Below, piece after piece: positions 57,307-64,000 of a stretch of DNA of 64,000 nucleotides. Within the stretch, counting starts at the first letter, position 1. Every line of letters begins with the position of its first letter. Origin of the DNA: Metallyticus violacea (Eukaryota > Arthropoda > Insecta > Mantodea > Metallyticidae); the NCBI GenBank assembly GCA_030762175.1, contig CM060846.1:179305041-179369040 (forward strand). The letters are read 5' to 3'. The notes below the pieces were generated by a model. That model saw nothing but the letters and a program-made list of their open reading frames with translations, was not told the DNA's origin and made no database searches. The position numbers were made by a program, and so were the translations under genes.

Positions 57307-59157
57307 TTATCCAGAGTTTGCAACAGAGTGATGCTTGGTACCGGTCCTAAGTTCTTGATCGGCTACTTTCTTGGATTTAGAGCTAGGTTTATTATTCCTT
57401 CCTAGTTGTTTTATAACAGCGCCAAAATTACTTCCTTTAATTTTGTTTATTTTAGTTTTGTGTGTTTTTTGTTTCTTAATAGGGTGTTGGTTTTTGAAAG
57501 GAGTATTAGTACAATGTCTGGGCGTTGTTGGAGAACTAGGTATTTTAGTTTCAGTCTTTGGAGTGCTTCCGGAGTAATTTTTGGAGTAGTTTACTCCAAG
57601 TGCCGGATATGAGCATAACAATTAGGCCAGCTTTGCTTAATGTCGAAAACTATCCTGCCATAACAAAGTACAAAGTGTTTATATACTTCGTTGCATTGAG
57701 ATCTAGGTAATCGTTCCTTCTTCTATAGGCTGTGTTTAGTAGTTTTAATAATTCATTAGGATCCGTTGTAATATTTTGAGTTTTTAATTCCATACGGTCG
57801 ATGGCATCTGGCACAGGGAAAATTATTGATTCACCATTTTCATGCAACTTACGCGTAACGTGTCGTAGGGCGGCAGTCAAGGTGCAAGGTCCTCAGGTCG
57901 ACTCAGCTGTAGCGTAACGTCAAAATCTGCATAGATCTGGTTAATGTTTGGAGTTCTTTTGTCGTCAGCATTTGTCGAAGTTGCTTGTTCTTGTGCATCT
58001 GTAGCTAGAGTTGAGTTTAATATTAACTGGTGCATACTATTGATTTCCTCTACATCCTTTTCCTCTTCTAGCGCCTCGATTTCAATCACTTTTTGACGTG
58101 AAGTCGCATCACTGCCCTTGTCGTTCATTGAATTGACAAATTTTGCTTTTGTGTTTAATCTCGAATTTTCTCTTCTTCTTGCCCATAGCGATTTTAAGAA
58201 TCTACTGCGTAGCTCTTTTTGTGAGACGAGTTGTTCAATCTCTACTTCTATTTGTTCCTTGTTCCCTTCCTCTTCTTCTCCTTCTTCTTCTGTACTTGTG
58301 TAGTCATCCATTAAGGCTTGATAATTCACTTCGACCTTTTTCTTGATTCCCATTTCTTTATCTATGGTGTGGATTCTTAATTTTGGGGGTAAAGCAAGTT
58401 TATTGTGTGACGATATTTCCAGTTCTTCATTTAATTTTGGTTTAGATAACAGCTCCAGGATTTCATTATCATCTGTCTGTGTGTGACCGTCTGTGGTTTT
58501 GGGATTATCCCTTAGTTTTAAGTTTGTGGGCTATGACTCTTTTTAGGTTCCTTTTAATTCTACTAGGAGTATTTCCTCTTTTGAGTTTTCCTCTTTTTAT
58601 GTCCGTTTTACTTCTATCCATAATCAGTTCGAACGATAGCTCTTTCCCACATTAGTGTATAGGTAGGACAATCTTGCCTTCCCCCACATTTCTTGTTTCT
58701 TCTGCAACAGGGAATACATATGGGCTGTTGTTCTTTCTTAGCACATTCTTTTCTTTCGTGATCTTCTTCCCCACAGTGTCCGCAAATTAGTTTGTCCCGA
58801 TTGCAATATTTTGCCACATGACTATAGTCGTAGCATTTGAGGCACTTAACCACTGTAACGACATCTTTAATACTAACTGACTGAAATCCAATATATATTC
58901 TGCCATTTGGGATTATGTGTTTCCTTAAATTTGGGAACATCTCCAATACGTGGTGTACGATTGCCCTATTTCTTGGTCCAGTTTTGAACCTAAATTTAAA
59001 TTCTTTTTTGAAACCCTCTCTTGAAATATATTGATCAAAATTCTGTGTGTAGATATTTTCAGAGAGCTCTTCTTCCTTGGCACCAGCAAATACATCATAC
59101 AAAATCATCAACGGGTTCCTCTTTCTGGGTGGTGCAGAAGGCCAGCATAGTGCTGTC
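57307..59157 (-). pseudogene. LINE-A ORF1 (zinc-knuckle gag-like) with long C-terminal extension
   Basis: After a truncated start (PPRKRNPLMILYDVF near 59,100-59,140) three zinc knuckles lie at about 58,690-58,850: CLKCYDYSHVAKYC, CGHCGEEDHERKEC and CIPCCRRNKKC. A frameshift at about 58,617 leads to a basic stretch (TDIKRGKLKRG). A long acidic region follows (58,520-57,877, with STEEEGEEEEGNKEQ), then a helical region (57,880-57,650), and a basic, proline-rich end (57,621-57,307, with KKQKTHKTKINKIKG) whose TAA is at 57,307-57,309. Thus about 430 codons follow the knuckles, which in most related LINEs lie near the ORF1 C-terminus. Three or four frame changes make it non-functional. Confidence 0.75.
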
Positions 59158-59760
59158 TAATGACTATTCATAGTTCCAAATGATTTTTGCCATGATCTTC
59201 GTGATTGACTGCGTGACCTTGGCCTTTAGAGGTGGTGCTTCGCCAAGTTTACGCCACTCCATTTATTATCTTTTGGACAAGGGGACCATAGTTTCACCTC
59301 ATGTAACAATGGTTTGCAGAACTTCTCTCTCGTTTCCACGGCAGAGCTCTAAAATACCTGACAACAGATGACTAATTGCTGCTTTTGGACTGAGGATAGA
59401 AGTCCAGGCACCCATTTTGCACTAACCTTATTCATGTTTAAATTTTTATAAATAATTCGAAGGATTGTTGTTGTAAAAAGGCCCCAACCTTGTTGCTATT
59501 TCTGTAACTTTGAGCCTCCGGTCTTCCATAATTTTATCTTCCCCAAGAGCGATGTTTTCAGGAGTAAGCACCTCCAAGGTCCGACCTGACACTGTTTCAA
59601 TGTTTTCCCGATCCATTCGAAAAAGTTTGGCTCATTCTTTTACGGTGGATTGATTTATTTATGGACGCTCTTTAATATTTTACGGTGGAATATGAGGGGG
59701 GTATAGAACGTCCAATCGCTGTTTAATTTCTTCTAATGTGAATAACTTAGTAACAGCTCG
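59158..59760 (-). pseudogene. mariner transposase N-terminal and middle remnant
   Basis: On the minus strand, with frame changes, it reads KLFTLEEIKQRLDVLY (59,701-59,748), then YSTVKE, MDRENIETVSG (about 59,590-59,625), EDRRLKVTEIATRL (about 59,500-59,545), LNMNKVSAKWVPGLLSS (about 59,385-59,440), and CPKDNKWSGVNLAKHHL with WQKSFGTMN near the left edge (59,170-59,285). These follow the order of a mariner transposase: HTH, linker with the ARWVPxxL motif, then the SxxWxxxGSPxPKK and VxxxFWD stretches. The HQDNAPAHK and third catalytic regions are absent where LINE-A begins. A 28-base SINE2 end interrupts it. Confidence 0.7.
59650..59677 (-). repeat. 28-bp SINE2 terminal fragment with 12-bp target duplication
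   Basis: The insert is only the 3'-most 28 bases of SINE2 (TTGATTTATTTATGGACGCT at its left side on the plus strand). TTTTACGGTGGA occurs exactly at 59,638-59,649 and again at 59,678-59,689. Removing one copy plus the insert restores continuity of the mariner STVKE codons. Confidence 0.85.
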
Positions 59761-59868
59761 ATACTGCAGTTTGAACATGCCACAATATTCTTCACATACC
59801 CTTCTTTATGGAACTATACCTGAACAACTGAACACAGCGGAGCGGAAGTTACGACTGCAATTATTTAC

Positions 59869-60222
59869 TTAGCAAATAAAGTACGACCAGCTATGGCTTT
59901 TGTGAAGGCGATAATCCTTATCGGCGAGGCCGGAAACTTGTGGACCTACCCTCGTACTACTGAGATGCTCATTGGGTACGAGAATCGGAAAGTGAGATTC
60001 CCCACCCTGAAAATTGAGGACCACAGCCCACGGTTGCCGTACTGCAGGCAAAGAAAGCAATTTTGCAGCCAGTGGATGAAAATCCAAGCGCAAGTAATCT
60101 AGTCCATGCTGATTACAGCCAGGATAACATTCACTACAAATGAAAATTTCAGTCATATCATCCAGATTGCCGTTAATAAAATTATCGCCATAATTATGGA
60201 TGTGTATTTCAATTGTCACCAC
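59869..60222 (-). other. Unassigned 117-codon open stretch
   Basis: Open on the minus strand with fairly balanced composition (CSECYPGCNQHGLDYLRL, VVLNFQGGESHFPI, HLSSTRVGPQVSGL). A CATTTGTAG acceptor-like site lies just before TGAATGTTATCC, so it could be an exon, but no donor is convincing and no family was recognised. It could also be unclassified repeat DNA. Confidence 0.3.
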
Positions 60223-60229
60223 TATAGTT

Positions 60230-63200
60230 TATTTTTCTGACCTGTAATGTTGCTATGTCCAATCAAAATTTCTTTCTTCCTGTCTTGACGAGCTGATTCT
60301 TAAGTGATATTTGCATTAAATATGTAACACATAAATTCCAGTGCTTTAATCATTTATGCTGCTTTAAATACGAAACTGTATGCCTATTTATATTCTTGAT
60401 TGTAATCTTTATCTTTATTGTAAACAAATATATTACACAGAACAAGAAACACTTCAAGTAACATTAATTTTCGGGAAAGAGTACAAAAAATGCTAAAATT
60501 ACACAAGGATTAGGCTGATAAAAAGGAACCATTTTCGCTGTTCAGTCACGATCTTCAGTTCGCAACGTTAATTGAGCTCAATTGCATTATTTTTTCTGCT
60601 ACTCCTGCTTAAGTGTGAACTTCAAATTTTGCCAGTTAATCTCCAATGATTTTTTCCTGACGTAAAGGAAATTGCATGCGCTATATGTATCCTTCTTAAA
60701 ATCTAAATAAAACACCCTGTTTTGAGTAAAATGTATTACTGTGTGATTCTTAAGAAATACTCATGTTTCAATATTTCCGAACCTACAACTAATGTAATTA
60801 ATAATATGTACTTTTTTGGGAAAATACATTTTGCCTTTAAAAATGTAATGTGCTCATTAATATATATTTTCAGTGCACGCTTTTTGACCAATTCAAAAGT
60901 GCATCGAATTTTCTTTTTCAGTTGCAATTCTTTCCAGTTGCAAGGGTTTGCTATATATTCTTTGTAAAATTATTCCAAGAAATGTTCACTTTGAGGCTGC
61001 GTAAACCGTTCTGAATTGTATGTGTTTTCTAAGTGGTGCTAATATTTAATCATTGAACTATCTGCACTGAAACACAAAATAGTAATTAACATCTGAAGAC
61101 TATTGACAATTATACAGACAGTCAATTGATGGATCTAATTGATCAATGAAAAAAATCACTATTTACCGCAATATACTGACACCTACAATAACAATGTCAC
61201 GCGCAACTATTTAATTTAATTTTTTAAATTCATTTTTACTCACTTGACTTACTGTGCGTTATACTTTGCCATACTTGCTTACATTGCTGAAATAGTATAA
61301 GACCAGTATTTTAGGAATATTCCAGAAGATGCATCTATATGACGTTCTCTGGCTATTAGTAGTTATAACATAATGGACACTGTGATTGGATTACTAAAAT
61401 TATTTTTCTGTTTTAAGGTGACACCTGTTTCGCTTGTAATATTTTAATTTATTTTATAATTTTATCACTTAATTTTGGAGTGCTTAAGCAATAATTAAAC
61501 GCTGGTCAAGGAGAAGTGGAGTCTTCATGGCTTAATTATATAAAGAGCTAAGTTTTACCAAATAATGGAAAAAATGAGATATATAGTTGCATGCTCACCG
61601 TTATAATAGCAAAACTCTTCAATGAATAGCAATGAATTTATAGCGAAAGCAAATGACATATTACATAGGCCAGGAGTAGGTTTTGGCCTGAGTTTGCTAT
61701 GTGAGCAGATGCTGGCTGACATTCCATGCTGTCACGTTGCACTGGACCACATGTGGCAACACAACGCGTGCTTCGCGTGTCACTTGTGTGAAAGTAGGCG
61801 AGGGGCGCTTTCTATTTCACATTTTTCAAGAACGAGACTTGCCAACAACTAGGTGGTTCCCTTCATCCGTTTGTGGCTTCTGTTTCGTGGTCATTACCTA
61901 GGATGAAATAAGCATGCAGTTACTGCAAAACTACTAAAATTCCAACATTCCAACGTTTAACCCCAGCGTTGATTAAGCTAACGAATACAACTCGGCAATT
62001 ATTTTGGCATAGCCTCAGAAAACGCTTGTTACAGACTATCTAGAAATCTGCTGTAAACTATGTAAATTATAGCATAACAACTAAACGCTATTATTACCCA
62101 AAGTAAAAGAAAAATGTTTTTGTGCTGACCTGAAATGACATAGGTGTCAGCGGAAATAACCACAATCTATTAAGTAAATTGATCTTCATAATTAGAAATG
62201 TTTATAACCTGAAAATTCTCTTCTTATAAATAAAAAAATTGTAAAAATAAGTTTTAATATTTCATATCTAGCTGTACTACAAACCACACTTAAAACAAAA
62301 AGAGTTAGTTCTTTAACTCTCCCTTGAGTAATGCAAAAATTAAAATTCACCAACCAGATGACGCCAAAAAGCTTAATGGAATATTGCACTATGTACATAC
62401 TCCACATACATATATAGAACGGCATAGAAAACACCTTATTTCACACTAATTGTCATATCTGTACCATTAGTAAACGGATTTGACTTGTCTGAGCTGCATT
62501 AAATTTGTTTTGTGCATTGTCGCCATCATAATAAAGTCAGAATAAGATTCGCTAGAAAAGCAGAAATGATTGTCAAAATTTCCATTTATAAATGTTTACG
62601 GAATCTAGTGATCGGGTGACCGGCACACCCGCAGCGGACTTCAATTCTGCACGGTAGCTAAGCTATGCATAGAGAAATGTTTTACCTTTAAGCATGAAAA
62701 TAGGTACAGATGTAGCAACTGTCAAGATATATTCCAGTTTAATTGAACTGGGTGTAGAGAATTATAAGAAAATCTAGCGAAAAAATCAACAAGCGCATAT
62801 GTGGGATATAGTGGCATCGTTGTTTAGAAGTTAGAATTACATTCTGAAATACTGAAATTTTGCGTACAGGGCACGTAAATACTTACTAAACTTGTGATTT
62901 CCAAATAAGGCTTGCAGTCACTTCATTATCAAGAAAGTGGAGATTAAAGGTATAAAGTAAGTGTACATTAAGATCGTGTTTAAGAGTGAACACATATTTT
63001 GTGTTTAAATATGTCTCCATTTTGTACAAATCTTACATAAGTAAACAATTTTCCCTCTAAACTATCTATATGAACTATTTCTGCTCGAATAGCTAATAGG
63101 TGTTTTGTTTCATTTTAAAATATGTAGTAGTAGTTATCATAAAGAGTATTAATTAAGCTTTCCATCTATCCAGTTTGAATCAGATATTAATTCATTTCAG

Positions 63201-64000
63201 TTTTTGTAATTACAACTTATATTATCCCATGATTATCGCTATGCTATATTAATTCTGTTTTACTAATAAGAACTTATAACAACCTAATGCAGTTAATTTT
63301 CAATCCTTTCTAGTAAATAACTTCTTCTTGTTATTCATGGCAATTGGTTACTTTGAAATTGTTTATTAATGCATATATCAATTATCAATTCCTACGCTTT
63401 AAATTAACCATATAATCCATTATTTCAAATGACTGCTCATGAAATTCGTCTGCTTGACAGTTCCATTGTCTGGGAAGGGACAACATTTAGAAAAAAGTCA
63501 TCTAAGTCTTCCATGAAACTGTAAAAAATTGGAAAAACTTATGGATAGTCATTTATCCTGTTGTGCATCGGCATATATTAGTATCGAGACACTTCAACTA
63601 CAACGAATTGTTTCAAATTATAACTGCATAAGATTCAGAGTATATCCTAACTGGTGACCTGTGAGACTTTAATGGAAATAATAATGTACTTTAACTGTAA
63701 TGTAGCAGCACTGGTTACTGAGAGTATTTTGCGAGACGCAGTCACTGGAATACTTTGAAAAATACCTGACAAGTTGCAAATATCTATACAGTTTTTTCTT
63801 AGAAATACAAACGGCCACAGACAATTCTGTGTTTTACAATAAATAGTCTTCATGGCCTTCTCTTATTGCGCATATACAGAGTGTAAATGAGTAGAACCGC
63901 AATAATTTGAGATTGTAATGGAATTTTAGACAAGCAATTTCTGATAGGAAATTTATTGTCTGACTACTCAAATTTAAAAACTGTTCCGATTTTTCATGCA
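60230..64000. other. No gene recognised (3.8 kb)
   Basis: AT-rich with no recognisable repeat or domain. A GC-richer patch at 61,660-61,880 is open on the plus strand in two frames (about 66-76 codons) without known motifs. Confidence 0.6.

Larger units (their letters stand above)
53765..59157 (-). mobile_element. LINE-A: R1-like non-LTR retrotransposon, 5'-truncated
   Basis: Longest copy of the family, on the minus strand: the ORF1 remainder (59,157-57,307), 18 or so bases, ORF2 (57,287-54,747), then a ~980-base 3' UTR with a hairpin and a TA-repeat tail (53,765-53,780). The combination of APE endonuclease, RT with an ISGAFDNL-type motif A, no RNase H and a C-terminal CCHC finger points to the R1 group. 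The 5' edge abuts a mariner remnant at about 59,157. Confidence 0.85.

Noticed and set aside
60000..60130. CSECYPGC region as a DEG/ENaC (pickpocket) channel exon
   Set aside because: Only a short Cys pattern is vaguely similar; the neighbouring residues do not follow the family.

Overview
The window looks like transposon-rich, AT-rich intergenic DNA from an arthropod, most likely an insect with a large genome. No intact host gene was recognised. The case for an insect rests on the mobile elements present: R1-like and I-like LINEs, mariner and piggyBac transposase remnants, and two tRNA-derived SINE families. Every recognisable coding stretch is a broken transposon gene, and no rRNA, functional tRNA or CRISPR array was seen.

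Layout. Positions 1-22,700 form a large, old inverted repeat. A left arm (205-2,170) leads into a plus-strand R1-like LINE (LINE-B, 2,213-7,254, interrupted by an RTE-like LINE). This mirrors a minus-strand copy (LINE-C, 18,000-20,600) followed by a right arm (20,945-22,691). Between the two lies a GC-richer I-clade LINE on the minus strand (10,925-17,009). It has a CCHC gag-like ORF1 and an ORF2 with endonuclease, reverse transcriptase, RNase H and a terminal zinc finger, followed by a 3' UTR built from four ~117-bp tandem units. A piggyBac remnant (9,740-10,180) and several SINEs lie nearby. From 23 to 53 kb the DNA is mostly unrecognised and AT-rich. It carries SINEs, two mariner remnants, a LINE ORF1 fragment, a LINE endonuclease fragment, an IS630/Tc1-type transposase pseudogene, an LTR-like segment, a near-perfect 122-bp foldback, and a compact coding-like patch at 52.4-53.2 kb. 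A third R1-like LINE (LINE-A, 53,765-59,157, minus) abuts a mariner remnant. The last 4 kb are featureless.

Relations. SINE1 (tRNA Ser/Leu-like head, nine copies) and SINE2 (tRNA Glu-like head, at least six copies) are non-autonomous. The 3' end of SINE2 resembles the 3' end of the I-like LINE in sequence and in a stem-loop, so an I-clade LINE probably mobilised it. LINE-A and LINE-B share a 3'-UTR stem-loop whose pairs change together, the expected sign of a reverse-transcriptase recognition structure. Target-site duplications around several SINEs, and an empty site in the opposite arm of the inverted repeat, allow the insertions to be ordered in time.

All alignments and identities were judged by eye. 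No search was run.
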